Positions 33,171-44,300 are shown, counted from the first letter of the stretch. The stretch is DNA of 64,000 nucleotides from Branchiostoma floridae (GCF_000003815.2 NC_049984.1:3283382-3347381), one strand, 5' to 3'. Translations and numbers: made by a program. The notes: generated by a model not told the origin, from the sequence alone.

Positions 33171-33315
33171 CTGTTAATATATACATTTAAGTTTTTTTGG
33201 ATTTGATTTCACGTTAGCAGGAAAGTGGAGTGTTCATGTTTGTTATGAGTTTGCGGTAAGACTGCCTCGCAAAAACAAGTACATAAATTCACCGTGAACA
33301 TCTCTGTATTTACAG
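33171..33315 (+). mobile_element. TA-target MITE family E, copy 4 (short)
   Basis: TA, CTGTTAATAT at the left; CTGTATTTACAG, TA at the right. The interior has GATTTCACGTTAGCAGGAAA and CACCGTGAACATC. Internally deleted compared with the 207-bp copies. Confidence 0.8.
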
Positions 33316-33640
33316 TATCTCAATTTCTATATGAAGGTATCCACAGAAAGAAGTTCATCTCTATATAATTATGTAAAGAGAAAGAGAAACTACCACATAT
33401 TTCTCTATCTAAATCCTCTCCTAATGAATGCTATGCTTCAAGAAAATCTCAAACATGAAAGGTTTATTTGCCTTCGCAGCAAGGTGATATTGCACCACTG
33501 AGAAAACAGCTAGTAGGGATTTACAACTTTACTTCTATTTAAGAAAGTTTGAAGATGTTTCAAGACACACAAAGGATGACAAATACTGTTTCTTGACAGA
33601 GCACTTAAGTTCTGGCATTTGGTGTTGTTTTCTATATATA

Positions 33641-33987
33641 CAGGGCTCGAAATACCACCTGCATATTCAGGTTAGTGCAGGTAAAATTGGAGCTGTGCAG
33701 GTATTTCTGGTGTCTACCTGCACCAAACCTGCACTGGTCCATGTACTGGGTTTTATACATAAATGTCCTATGATGTACGTGTGTATGGGTTGTCATTAAT
33801 GATAAGCTGCATTGACTGTTACCACCTATAAGGTATAGAAGAAAAAGTAGCAATGGTTCCTGAACAAATTTAGTATGATCCATACTTCCTAAATTCAGAG
33901 TGGTGCAGGTAAATATGTCTGGTGCAGGTAATTTTCGATGTTACCTGCACCAGTGCAGGTATGCAGAAAAAAGTATTTCAAGCCCTG
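33641..33987 (+). mobile_element. DNA transposon family I, copy 2
   Basis: CAGGGCTCGAAATACCACCT to GTATTTCAAGCCCTG, colinear with 24274-24614 throughout. It sits in a TATATATA context, so a target duplication cannot be called. Confidence 0.87.
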
Positions 33988-35268
33988 ATATAGAATGGAA
34001 TGAAGACTTTCGTTAGATGATGGGTATTGTGGCTGTCTGTGGTTCTGATTCCTTGGCTGCCGTGCACTTTGCGGAAATTGTTTGAAAACAGGAAAGAAAG
34101 ATGATTTCCTGTCTTTTATTTTGTCATAAATAGCACATGATGTAACATGCACTTGATAAGGTCTTCTATGAAGACTTTGAGGGATACGTCTTTGTAACAT
34201 GAAGAGGTACATATTTCCTCCTCTTTCTTCCTGTGGTTATTTTAGGGAAATTCGTTGTATCTTTTGAAGCCATTTCAGAAATAGTACTGTTATACTGCCA
34301 CAAGCACTTCTTCTATCATTTTTAATACCATTTGTGATATATCAAAATATCTGATTAAGTTCATTCATTGATATAGCAGATTCCAGGTGCAGTTAAGTAC
34401 CCAAAAGCTTCACTACTTGTCATTTATTGACCAATGAAACTTAGAATGGTAGACGGTTACAAAAATTCAAACCTTTCAAATGGTAGTAAGGCAGTCTAAG
34501 TAATGTGCTCAAAACCTTATCATTAAAAGATCAATCTTATCTAATGCATGGGAGATGGTGAAAATAAAGTTATCAAATGCTTAGAAAATGGGCCTCTAGA
34601 TCAGCTCAGTAATTACCCATCTCCCTAATGATAAGCAACTAGTCTGCACTGTCTGTGTGTAATCCCATTTATGAGGGACATCTGCGAGATTCCTTTGTCC
34701 CGCGGGATCAGATGACGTCAAGCCATATGCTGAAATATTGATGAAAGCGTTTGCCTCATCTGCGATGCCTGTAAGATCTCATCGACGTGCCGGTAATAAA
34801 ATGACCCTATTATGACGGAGCACAGAGTGGGTCAGGTGGTGGATTGATCGACCTATTTCCATGAATTCGGTGCCATCTGATGGTACATAATCCAATAGTT
34901 AAGGCCACACCAGTCTGTGTCCTACATTCTTGGACATTGCCTAGAAGCCCTTGTAGATAAATGTGGACATTTCATGGTGAAGATATATAGAGTAGGCATT
35001 GTACACAAAGTCACATATAAGTTAACAATCTACATGTAGATAGCTTTACTGGTAAGGGCGGTTGTAATTTTTATTTGCATCAAGTGGCAATCTGTACTTA
35101 ACTACATTTAATCAAATTGGACAGGTTAAGCCACTGGGTCTTTGAGACAGCCCAGATTTTGTCCTTATGACCATTATATTATGACTGTCAAGCTGGATTA
35201 CAGTAATCTGTTTTCTTCAGAGTTCAGGATCTCTTCAGGGCTCAGGATCCTTATCATTGTGACTAGGG
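33988..35268. other. Non-genic sequence with a CRE-bearing, GC-richer part
   Basis: 34660-34870 is less AT-rich and unique, with TGACGTCA at 34713-34720. Elsewhere only short frames. TGGATTACAGTAATCTGTTTTC occurs at about 35193 and again at about 35451, and ACATGTAGATAGCTTTACTGG at about 35033 and 35395, so local duplications frame the next repeat. Confidence 0.4.
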
Positions 35269-35385
35269 GTGGGTACCGGTACAGAAAATTCAGGTCCAGT
35301 TCAGGTACAGAGGACCAGGTCCTGGTTTGTACCTGAACCTGATTCAATATGTGCAAACCTGTGAATGGACAATACTCAAATAAGT
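35269..35385 (+). repeat. GGTACC-type repeat, left-end fragment
   Basis: GGGTACCGGTACAGAAAATT through ACCTGAACCTGATTCAAT, matching 2041-2150. Confidence 0.8.
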
Positions 35386-35529
35386 TTACAGTCTACATGT
35401 AGATAGCTTTACTGGTAAGTGTCAAACTGTTATCATTATGACTGTCAAGCTGGATTACAGTAATCTGTTTTCCTTAAGGTTCAGGATCTTTAAACCTCCC
35501 TCATGGTGACTGTTGTGCTATGCATGCAC

Positions 35530-35950
35530 ACCAATTTAATTTCTTGGTTCACGGATTTTTTCATAAAAAATATGAAGCTACAGGGCGAAAAAAAAATTGT
35601 GAAATCGATGAGGCACAGATAAGGGCTTATCCAAAACATAAAAAATAAAAAGTTTACAGTTTGAAAAAAGTACAAAAACACTATTACTGTACAGTAACAG
35701 CACCTGTTCGTTGAAAATTACAAAAGTAGTGCCACTCAGTTTTTATGTTTGTCCCATTCTTCATGAATGCAAAATATAACTGCAATGATAATACCCACAT
35801 TTGAAGGAGCTTATGATATAAAGGCCAATTTGCTACACCAGAAAGTTGGTGAATGGTTTCATTAATGGTGAAAATTTGCTGAGTGGTAATTTTTTTTTCC
35901 AAAAAATAGGAGCGAGCGAATCAATGAACCAATCAATTAGATTTGTATGG
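35530..35950. mobile_element. MITE family J, enlarged copy
   Basis: CCAATTTAATTTCTTGGTTC, ACGGATTTTTT at the left; GAACCAATCAATTAGATTTG, TATGGCC at the right. It contains extra sequence, so it may be nested with another element. Confidence 0.6.
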
Positions 35951-36278
35951 CCTCCTGGTGACTGTTGTGCTATGCATACAAATGCTCAAAACTGGGTCAG
36001 AAAGCAGTTTTTATGAAGAAGAAAAAGCTTGTTTCCAGCCTGGGGACGAAGCAGAAGAAATATCAAAGGAAGACTTTCATGATGTGAGACCTTTGATATG
36101 CTGATCCGTAGTTTGCATTAACTCTGTCAGTGTCTCTCTCCTTATCGCTGTAGAAATGCCTTCAGAGAAATTTCTGGGGCTGGCCTCAGCATATTAAATG
36201 AAGACTCATGGCTCACCTGAATGGATGAGGGGTACTTGCTACATTCAATAAGGAGTCTGACTCTACAATAATGTTACT

Positions 36279-36750
36279 TTTTTTTTTTTTTTTTTTTACT
36301 TTTTTTTTTTTTTTTTACTCAATGGTCACCACGTAACAAGGCCTGAAGGCCACTCAATGTTACGGGTTACATGATTGGAACTGTAACAGCAACTCTTCGC
36401 CCTAGGTCAGAAACATCATGATTGAGACCAGCCCAATTGCTCACTATGAGTGAGGACTAACTGACCCAATAGGCGAAGCAGGGTTACGAGGGCTGCTCGG
36501 GAGATTCCCTACCCCTATTTTGGCCGGAATGGTTTGATCCGCTCGGGTGGATGTTCGCACATGTGGCGGGTTCTTTAACGTGCATAGGGTATGGCTCTCC
36601 CACACACGGGACCTCCATTTAACGTCCAATCCAAGGGACGACTCATTTTTCATTTGAGTAAAGTGAGGAAAGTCGTGTAAAGTGCCTTTCCCAAGGGCAC
36701 AAGACTGGCAACACGGCAGGCGGATTCGAACCGGCGACCTTATAGTTGTA
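36279..36750 (-). repeat. Full-length tRNA-derived SINE with poly(A) (family S)
   Basis: Read on the - strand from 36750: GGTCGCCGGTTCGAATCCGC is an almost canonical tRNA B box. It is followed by GTGCCCTTGGGAAAGGCACT, TTACACGACTTTCC, GGACGTTAAATGGAGGTCCC, AGAACCCGCCACATGTGC, AAACCATTCCGGCC, CAGCCCTCGTAACCCTGC and an A-rich tail, seen as two T runs of about 23 and 20 nt at 36279-36320. About 470 bp. Longest and best preserved of six family S pieces here. Confidence 0.88.
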
Positions 36751-36770
36751 GGATTTGATTTTTAAACAGC

Positions 36771-37299
36771 TTGCAGATTGCTAAAAATCACCTCTATCAA
36801 GAAGGTATGCCTTGGAGGAAAATCTTCTCTTTTTTTTTGGTAACTGTACTTTCTCGAAGGCCTATCAGTCATGCCTTGCTGATAATGCAATGTCATTTTT
36901 ACAAACTTAAGGTAGATACAGGTATAAGTTGGTACAGGTTAACACTAAAACAACTAGAGCCTGTAAACAACTAAAACAACTGGCCATGACAGCCTGGAAA
37001 GACTGTAGACTTAAAGACACTTTTAAGAGTTACCGAGTAAGAGTTTTATCGTCTCATCTAATTGCCTAGACCAGAAATTGGCCCCTTGCTCCTCTCCATT
37101 AGGTTCTTCCATCAGTTCTTCTGACAGCATAAGAATAATCCCCACCACAGTTCTAAACCTAAGATTAGCCATCAGGGAGCGTCGTTAATGGGCAGCGAGG
37201 CTTCGTTAGTCCGCGTAAGACATCATTATTCCCAAACAGAGCTGAGGGGATATCAGTTACATCATGCTGCGAACTGCCGGCGTGTTCAATTGCAAAACA
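36771..37299. other. Non-genic sequence
   Basis: No gene or repeat recognised. Confidence 0.35.
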
Positions 37300-37491
37300 C
37301 TTAAGATTTATCTGTGAATGAAGAGACTCTTTTTACACAACCATTGCTTTATTCTTACCAATGTTTCGGTGACTGTTACCTTCTTCAGGGCAATTCTGAC
37401 AAAGGTGAACAACGGTCACCGAAATGTTGGTGAGAATAAAGCAATGGTTGTGTAAAAAGGGTCTCTTTATTCACAGATAAAAGTGTTTTGT
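37300..37491. mobile_element. Near-perfect 75-bp-arm hairpin element
   Basis: The arm TTATCTGTGAATGAAGAGAC, CTTTTTACACAACCATTGCT, TTATTCTTACCAATGTTTCGG, TGAC is inverted at 37413-37485 with few mismatches, around a 30-bp loop. Both arms carry a CTGA, GGTG, CACC, GAAA hammerhead-like arrangement (+ strand 37396-37424; - strand about 37388-37363). No coding capacity. Confidence 0.92.
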
Positions 37492-37776
37492 AATTCAGCA
37501 CACCTGCAGATCCCAGCATGATTGTGAGTGCGTGAAAAGAATCTCTTAATTCAGTGGCGTACCAACCTGATGAAACTAGTTACTGACTTTCATCTGTGAC
37601 ATTGTGCACATTATTTCTAGCCCAGAGCTACCTACAGGAACTTTGATAATGGTAGAATGTGTTGCTCCTGCTTTTTTTTACCTTTGGCAGAATTGAATGG
37701 CTGAGGGTCAGTGTTTGTAGACAAGAAACTGAGAGGTCTTGTTTGTTTGTTTGTTTTATTTGTACATAAAAACGTA

Positions 37777-37984
37777 CTGTAAATAATTTTAAGTTCGCGG
37801 CGATTTAATTTCGCGGTAGCGGGAAAAAGGACTTTTCGCGGTGGATTTAAGTTCGCGATAACACCATAGACTGTAATCTAATATCATAATAGAAAAATGT
37901 TTGCGGTGGTTTTAAATTCGCAGTGAAGTGGTCACCGCGAAAACCGCGAACAGTAATTCACCGCGAACATTTCTGCATTTACAG
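37777..37984 (+). mobile_element. TA-target MITE family E, copy 5 (best preserved)
   Basis: TA then CTGTAAATAATTTTAAGTTC at the left; CATTTCTGCATTTACAG then TA at the right. The interior has GCGGCGATTTAATTTCGCGG and ACCGCGAAAACCGCGAAC. Confidence 0.92.
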
Positions 37985-38424
37985 TAATTGATAACAAAGA
38001 TAACAGAGCACAGTAGGTCTCAAGCTTGTCCTTATATAAAGGCCTCTCTTTGTTAAATTATGTAGATAGTTGAAGTATAGAGTGAATGAAATAGCATTAC
38101 AAGACAATACTTGGATAAGCAATGGACACGGATTGCCTTACTTTTATACATAGATATTGTCTTTTTTTGTTTCCAATTGGACTATCTCAAATTTGTCATC
38201 TCCATTGCATTATCCAGTTGCTATTTGTTGTATCTTATGACTCAGATGTCAAACCTTCATCGAGGAATAGATAGTATTTTGTGTAAATCAAATAATTTCT
38301 TAATTCAGTTTCTTTTATTCATCGCCCCCACCACATGCATATGTTTTTCATCTAAATCCAGTCTTGCTCCCTCATGAATTTGTAGAAATCAGTAGTCATG
38401 TACATGTATGTACTGTGCTAAGCA
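37985..38424. other. Non-genic sequence
   Basis: An 88-codon hydrophobic frame at 38111-38377 has no recognisable domain and no splice context. Not called. Confidence 0.4.
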
Positions 38425-38750
38425 CGGGCGGTAGGCCAATGAGTTTTTTGTTGAGTAACAGGAACCCTGCTGCGCGCTGTCTGCCGCGGTAACACTGAGT
38501 GCACTGTGTACGGCCAATCTGGAAATACCTCGTCAGATGCTCCCATTATCCTAAGTACGACTATTTCCCGTCATCCTTTGCGCCGCCTTTCCTTGTTATG
38601 CTTGCCGCTAGGCTTTGCCGAGCACTAATTCGACACTCCTACACCAATTGGCTGGTTTTGACAACTTCCCAACCTTCGGGTAAGCCAACTCGGTAACTCA
38701 GCACAGTACGAGCAAATCAAAGACAAGTCCTTGGCCTACCACCTACGTGT
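38425..38750. mobile_element. Possible GC-rich inverted-repeat element
   Basis: GGCGGTAGGCCAATG at 38427 is inverted as TTGGCCTACCACC at about 38731. CTGTGCTAAGCAC at the left loosely mirrors CTCAGCACAG near 38697. The interior is markedly GC-richer than its flanks. No second copy here. Confidence 0.45.
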
Positions 38751-39638
38751 GAAGTAGACTTATGTACAGTGTGAAGTAGACTCTGAATCTGGGATAAGTC
38801 TCCATCCTTGAACTCTTAGGTGTACCACAATGATTACTGTTGCTATTTCAGTGCCAAGAGTCATTGAAACTGTAGAGTGTTTCCTGTAGTACTCAGCAAT
38901 GTTAAGTCCCAATGCGTGTTGTATACTAGATGTGCTTCTATCATATATGGACTTTGAAGCGCATCCGAAATATACAGAACACATGACAATCCAGGATATC
39001 CAGGGTGCATCCTGGATAAGTGACATTTTAATCCAAGCAAAGTTTTGATTGATAAACTCTATTGTAGGTATTGCCAAGTGACTATCTTTGGTTGTCAGAC
39101 TTTATCTAAGTGCTCTTCGTAGACAACGCAAGTAGAGAGCTCATCAGTTAAAGTAATTGCCTCACACAGGGAGCTACAGTAGAAGATGAATGACATAGAC
39201 TTCAGACATTGTTTGAGACTTCTGAAAAAGGAACTTCTGCTATTCAATCTTCATGCTTTTCTTTTCATATTGCTGAAAGGGGCCCTGATCCTTTTGCCCT
39301 ATACTTGTATGGTTTTTTACTGCTTTTAACTCTTTTTCATTACTTTGTGACACGCATAATTCAATGTGAGGAAAGCGTGACTGTTTCTGACTGTAACAAT
39401 CTGTGACAAACTGAAGTAGGCTGAGAAGAATTGTCCTTGTCAAGTTAAATTAGCTGGTTTTAGAGTTCTCTGCCTCACAAAGAGGTTGCAACAGATAAAT
39501 TTCATTACCATAGCTTGCTTGTCTATGCTATTTTACATGGTTAACATTGACATAGGCAGCCAAAAGGGCATTCAATGGAAACTATTGGGAAGCATACCGG
39601 ACATGCTCGTCACTCATGAAAACTAAGGAATGTATGTA
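38751..39638. other. Non-genic sequence
   Basis: A 16-bp direct repeat GTGTGAAGTAGACT lies at about 38748 and 38770. A 105-codon - strand frame (38760-39077) has no recognisable domain. Confidence 0.4.
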
Positions 39639-39804
39639 CAGTAGAAGCCACTTAATTGCACACCCCAATTGCCAGTGCATGTTGTGCAGTTATCCGAATG
39701 ATGCAATAAAGCGAAGTTTTCAAGCTGGACCGCACCTCCATGGGATTTTGTGTAATTAACAGAAGTGTGCAATTATCCATTGTGCAATTAACTGGCTTCT
39801 ACTG
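39639..39804. mobile_element. TA-target MITE family O, copy 1
   Basis: TA, CAGTAGAAGCCACTTAATTG at the left; CAATTAACTGGCTTCTACTG, TA at the right. 166 bp, colinear with 52393-52566. Ends and target fit the pogo/Tigger branch of Tc1/mariner. Confidence 0.92.
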
Positions 39805-40039
39805 TATTGGTAAGCCACCACTCCATTGTGCTTATCTTTGTGTTTGCTTCCTTTGTACTTTGTTCTTTGATTAGATTCTTTTTGAAGAAATGTTTTAAAG
39901 ATTTCACACATTCAAACAAAGTTTGCTGCTGGGGGAGATTTCCTCATATTTACTGGGATGTTGGTGATGAAATTACATAGTAACCAACTGGAGGAAAAGG
40001 AAAGGAAAGTGATCTCAATCCAGTTTTAGCTCACTGAAG

Positions 40040-40182
40040 AGCTAGTCTTCCACTGGTCCTAAGGACTTCAACCCTTTCCGGTAGCGTGCATGTCGGGTGA
40101 GCGACACAGCCGGAATCGAACTTTTGGCTTCTACTTCCAGAGGCAGGGCCGCTAACCACTGGACTACGCACGCGACCTGGAG
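40040..40182 (-). repeat. tRNA-derived SINE head (family G)
   Basis: On the - strand: GCGTGCGTAGTCCAGTGGTT, AGCGGCCCTGCCTCTGG, GTTCGATTCCGGCTGTGTCG. These are a clear A-box-like and B-box-like pair about 40 nt apart, followed by CATGCACGCTACCGGAAAGG and GTCCTTAGGACC. A SINE derived from a tRNA, not a tRNA gene: the acceptor stem is not complementary. Confidence 0.8.
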
Positions 40183-40564
40183 TTCTGTTGAGAGCTTCCT
40201 GTAGTGCTCAGTAAAGTTGTCACGTGGGTGGGATGTGGACGAAAGTCCGTGAGCCACTTGTACTTCCATAAATGGCACGGTGACCTTGTGGTGATGGTTG
40301 TTGGCTTAGAACATGGAACTTTCCGGCACTTGGGACATAGTGTTCCCATTGCCGCGACAAAACGTTAGCTCCTGTAACTAAAACAACAGGAGCTAGAAGA
40401 AGTGAGTTCTTTTAGAGAGCTTTTAGGGATGTTAGCAATGGATAAGAAATGTTTCTGTCCTTTTTTCTTGATGTAAAGAAAAATGCAAGCTGCTTTTTTG
40501 TGAAGGTGTTGTCTATGGTGCTGAAATGGCAGTGTTTGTTATTGCAGCCTTTGAAGTGGGTCGT

Positions 40565-40850
40565 GGGGTCATGTGGCATAACAGCAGGGTATTTGGCCCA
40601 GAAGCTAGAGGTCCTGGGTTCAAATCCTGACATGCTCACAATCTTTTTCCCTTAGGAAACACTCTTTACATGACTTTCGTCACTACACCCAGGTGTAAAA
40701 ATGTGTACCTGACTTCAGTTGGGGAGGTAAAAGGAAGGACGAAAGGGATTGGCTCTGCCTCCCAATACCGTGCCTAGACACACTCGATAACAACCCCCTG
40801 CCTCTATGGCCTTAACCTAAAAAGGCTATGAGACTACCTACCTTTTACCT
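40565..40850 (+). repeat. tRNA-derived SINE (related to family S)
   Basis: GTCATGTGGCATAACAGCAG and CCTGGGTTCAAATCCTGACA are A- and B-box-like. They are followed by CCCTTAGGAAACACTCTTTA, ACATGACTTTCGTCAC, ACCCAGGTGTAAAAATG, GGGGAGGTAAAAGGAAGG and CCTTAACCTAAAAAGGC. The 3' body differs from the 36279-36750 copy. Confidence 0.78.
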
Positions 40851-41162
40851 TATTGTAATGGACATTATATTACATTTTGCTGGTATATAAAATGTAGCTT
40901 AGCTGCATCAAGTAGACCTTAAGCTCACAGGTATAATTCTAAGTCTATAATTCCTTCTGGAGCTTACAATATTTTTTACTTTGCTTCAATTATGCAGATA
41001 TGAAAACTAGTCTCTACAAGATTCTTTTCTGGTCAAAAGGTAATAATATAGTCTAAGATAACTTTAATTGGCCAAGTTAGGAATAAAAGCCTAGCAGGAG
41101 TCAATTGGCCTTGGAGTGAACTGGCTGGCCGGCGGATAGACTGACTGACTGACTGAGATCCC
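40851..41162. other. Non-genic sequence
   Basis: Short (ACTG)n at 41143-41156. Nothing else. Confidence 0.4.
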
Positions 41163-41852
41163 ATGGCAGCTTATCTGTCCCTATTTGGCCAAATTCTTCT
41201 CTTTTTACATTCAGCTCACTCAAACAAGCCTGCTTGGAGACCATACAAAAACACTGTAATTCAATTAGACCCAGCTATTTTTGTAGTTTTCCCTGAGCAC
41301 TCCAAATTTTGCCTTTTCCTGACAAGAAACCCACGAGAGCTGATCCTCAACAGTAATTGCAAGAACAGCACCAGTCGCAGTCCATTTTGCATCAATATTA
41401 TTATCTTTACATGTACATGTGCAAGACCTGTTGTATGTGCATGTACCTGTGATGGCTTGGGCAAAGTGTACTGCAGTTCAAAATCGTCCTATATTCCCAG
41501 TATTGCAATGTTATTGAACACAGCTGTGCTGCCAAACACGGATCGAGATTACGTGCGCACTTGGCCGTCAAGCCCCGCTTGCAACTCAATAACCTCTAAT
41601 CCCCGCAACCGCGTACATCAAGGGCAAGGCTTTCTGGCATGGATTGATTCTGGCAGTAAATGGAACCACTTTGACAACAGATGCATCTGGGTGCTCTGTA
41701 GGCATTATAATGATCTCAGCTGTGGCAGGAAGACTATTCTTCACTCTCTTTTGCCGGCATTCCGACCGAAGCCGCTACATTACCCCCGGGATTTTGGTAC
41801 CCGGAAGGGTCCATTTATCCGACGTTTTCCAGTCAATTTTCATTTTCTGTGA
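41163..41852 (+). CDS. Unrecognised 229-codon open reading frame
   Basis: Longest uninterrupted frame in the window, starting at ATG 41163. The first 20 residues (hydrophobic, ending HSAHS) could pass for a signal peptide. About 13 cysteines are clustered near residues 75-105 (FTCTCARPVVCACTCDG); the C-terminal third is basic. No family, domain or repeat was recognised. No TATA box or obvious splice site frames it, and a second frame (41644-41985, 113 codons) overlaps it in another phase. At this base composition a frame of this length is improbable by chance but not impossible, so it may be a single exon, an orphan gene or noise. The 41500-41990 part is unique and CpG-richer. Confidence 0.2.
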   Translation: MAAYLSLFGQILLFLHSAHSNKPAWRPYKNTVIQLDPAIFVVFPEHSKFCLFLTRNPRELILNSNCKNSTSRSPFCINIIIFTCTCARPVVCACTCDGLGKVYCSSKSSYIPSIAMLLNTAVLPNTDRDYVRTWPSSPACNSITSNPRNRVHQGQGFLAWIDSGSKWNHFDNRCIWVLCRHYNDLSCGRKTILHSLLPAFRPKPLHYPRDFGTRKGPFIRRFPVNFHFL

Positions 41853-41998
41853 GTTTGGGGGATCGGAATTGACTTTCCTCTATGCTGGGAAGCTGATTGT
41901 TCTCGGAGGCTCTGCCATTTCACCCAATATATTTCCATCAACACTGGAATATCGAATTGCTAGAGACAGGTACTGTCAGTCTTAAAATGTAACTGTGT

Positions 41999-42036
41999 CT
42001 TTGTGTGTTTGTGTGTGTGTGTGTGCATGTGTGTTG
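41999..42036. repeat. Imperfect (TG)n microsatellite
   Basis: TGTGT with interruptions (TTT, CA). Confidence 0.93.
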
Positions 42037-42534
42037 CTCTCTCTACTCAGAAATTAATACACAGTCACAGCAAATATACATTTCCTTTGCATTCCTTCTG
42101 TTCTACAGAACTTCTGTGTTACAGCTGCAAACTTACCACATCACAAAAAACTGCGTTCCCCATCAACATGAAAAAAGTCTCCTAGAAAATAAATGAATTT
42201 GAACAAACCTCAAAACTTGCAATTGCCAATAGAAGAAGATGTCTGGGGAAAATTGTGTCAATTCTCATGCCAATTATTTTTTACTCAGAAGGAAGAGAAA
42301 ATCCTTTTTTCTATGTACTAGGTGTCAGGCTTCAAATTGAAATGCCTTTCTAGGTATGATACCAGTAACTATGACAGAATTGTCTCCTAATTGTTAATGT
42401 GGATACTAGTACTTGTAATGCCACAAAAGGTCAAGGCCTACATGTAGCTGGCCAAATGCTCTACATGTAACTTTGTGTGGAGACTACAGAGTCTACTGTG
42501 GCAAAGCAAAGTCAAAGGCAGCCCCATAGCCTTT
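42037..42534. other. Non-genic sequence
   Basis: Nothing recognised. Confidence 0.35.
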
Positions 42535-42865
42535 TTGAGGCAGTAGGGTCAGTGGGTTGTTATCCACTGTGTCTTGGGCACAGCATTTGAAGGCAGAACC
42601 TATCCATTTCTCTCCACCACTTTTCACCTCCCCAACCGAAGTGAGGTACCAATTCTTTACACCTGGGTGGAGTGAGGAAAGTCATGTAAAGCGCTTTCCC
42701 AAGGGCAAACATCAAGTCGGGTAGACCTGGAATCTAACCCATTGACACCATGGTTGCATACTGAGCCTCTAGTCTAAATAGCCCTTTAAGTAGCTTTCTC
42801 TATGATCATGACCACATTGACATAGTTACAGAGATAGAGTTCCTGATAAAAAATTCTCTCTATTA
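42535..42865 (-). repeat. SINE family S-like head, decayed
   Basis: On the - strand: GTTAGATTCCAGGTCTACCC (decayed B box), TTGCCCTTGGGAAAGCGCTT, TACATGACTTTCCTCACTCC and CCCAGGTGTAAAG. Its neighbour at 42866-43175 is a body of the same family in the opposite direction. Confidence 0.65.
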
Positions 42866-43175
42866 TGTCCTCAGAAAGTCCCTCGGATAGGACGTTAAAT
42901 GGAGGTCCCGTGTTTGGGGAGAGCCACACCCCGGGCACGCAAAAGAACCCGCCACATGTGCGATGGTGCGATGTGGCGGATCAAACCATTCCGGCCAAAA
43001 TGGGGTAGGGAATTTCCCGAGCAGCCTCGTAACCCCTGCTTTGCCTATTGAGTCAGTGAAGTCAAGCTTGCTTAAGCTTGATGTTTCTGACTTAGCTGCT
43101 ACAGTTATCGCTATGGGCCGCTCTTCATCACCATGATGGTAACATCAGGCCCTACGAACATGATTTAGAAAAAAA
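42866..43175 (+). repeat. SINE family S body, opposite orientation
   Basis: GGACGTTAAATGGAGGTCCC, GTGTTTGGGGAGAGCCACAC, AAGAACCCGCCACATGTGCG, AAACCATTCCGGCCAAAATG, CAGCCTCGTAACCCCTGC, TTGAGTCAGTGAAGTC, GATGTTTCTGACTTAG and GGGCCGCTCTTCATC run in the expected order and end in a short A run at 43170. Head-to-head with the previous fragment. Confidence 0.85.
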
Positions 43176-43233
43176 AGTTGAGATAAGAGATATAGCCAGG
43201 GGGTTCTTGTACTCTGGGTCTCTATCTTGTGGA

Positions 43234-43650
43234 TGTCTTATTGACTCTTGGGAATACTGCATATCATACATGTATATCTTAAACTCATGTTAGAGCGCCC
43301 TGCACTAGGGAGGCACAGAAAAGGTATAAAAGGAGGAGTGGTCGTATTTTTATCATTCTTGAGAAAGACGAATAAAGTCAAACCTGGTCGAATATACCTG
43401 TCATTTTCCCAAGCTAAAAATGATGACTCTTGGGAGTACTGCATATCATACATGTATATCTTAAACTCATGTTAGAGCGCCCTGCACTATATATATATAG
43501 GGACGCACAGAAAAGGTATAAAAGGAGGAGTGGTCCGATCTCCGTCATTCTTGAGAAAGACGAATAAAGTCAAAAGTGGTCGAATATACCTGTCATTTTC
43601 CCAAGCTACGAATGATGACTCTTGGGAATACTGCGTATCGTACATGTATA
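43234..43650 (+). repeat. Tandem repeat (2.2 units of about 190 bp) with TATA box and AATAAA in each unit
   Basis: Units start near 43234, 43426 and 43615 (partial) with GACTCTTGGGAATACTGC. Each full unit contains TGTTAGAGCGCCCTGCACTA, then GGTATAAAAGGAGGAG (TATA box) and about 35-40 nt later GACGAATAAAGTC (polyadenylation signal). TG-start, TATA and AATAAA spacing resembles a short retrotransposon LTR, but no primer-binding site or coding part is visible. Confidence 0.88.
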
Positions 43651-43694
43651 GGATGGACAGCTGATGCGGAAAGTTTGGGGGCTGAATTATTCAA

Positions 43695-43965
43695 CAGGTC
43701 ATCCTGTTATTTGGCACAACTACTAATCATGTACATGTATGCAGGCTCACAGCTTTGCCCCATTACATTACCTGACAGTGTACAATCAAACCTTTATTAG
43801 CGGCTACCTTTGCATAGCGACCACCTGGCCATTGCGGTCACTTTTTTCGGTCCCTTGGATTTTTCCCATTGACCTAAGCATCAAGAAATGTCATCCTGTG
43901 TTTTGGCACAACTACTAATCATGTATGCAGACTCACAGCTTTGCCCCATTACGTTACTTGTACAT
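43695..43965. repeat. Direct repeat flanking a family P fragment
   Basis: TTTGGCACAACTACTAATCA to CAGCTTTGCCCCATTAC occurs at 43709-43768 and again at 43904-43954. Between them, about 43781-43880, lies CAATCAAACCTTTATTAGCGG, the end of a family P MITE. Confidence 0.85.
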
Positions 43966-44144
43966 CAACAGTCTTGTCATGCTTACTTAGCCCTGTCTAA
44001 CTATACATGTAGTACTAAGCATTTTGTGTAAAATTACCATCTGATGAATAGGTACCCTGTTTTTTTGTTGGCTATGATGAATCCCATGTATCAAGTTTAG
44101 GATATAGTTAATATATAATGTATAAAAGTTAAAGACCTTCACGC

Positions 44145-44300
44145 ACCAGATGGTGCATAGGACGGTGCCAATCTACGTTTCAGTAGCCCTGGGCCACACA
44201 ACTTTGTGCAATCAGGGGGCTAGTCCACTGGTAGTGGTGAGAGTGTTCAACTACCATAATCTTTCTCGAATGCTGAGTGCTAAACAGAGAGCGCATAATT
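44145..44300 (+). repeat. SINE family F, copy 1
   Basis: GATGGTGCATAGGACGG, AGTAGCCCTGGGCCACAC, CAATCAGGGGGCTAG, CCACTGG and TTTCTCGAATGCTGAGTGCT occur in the same order at 61600-61770. Confidence 0.75.
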
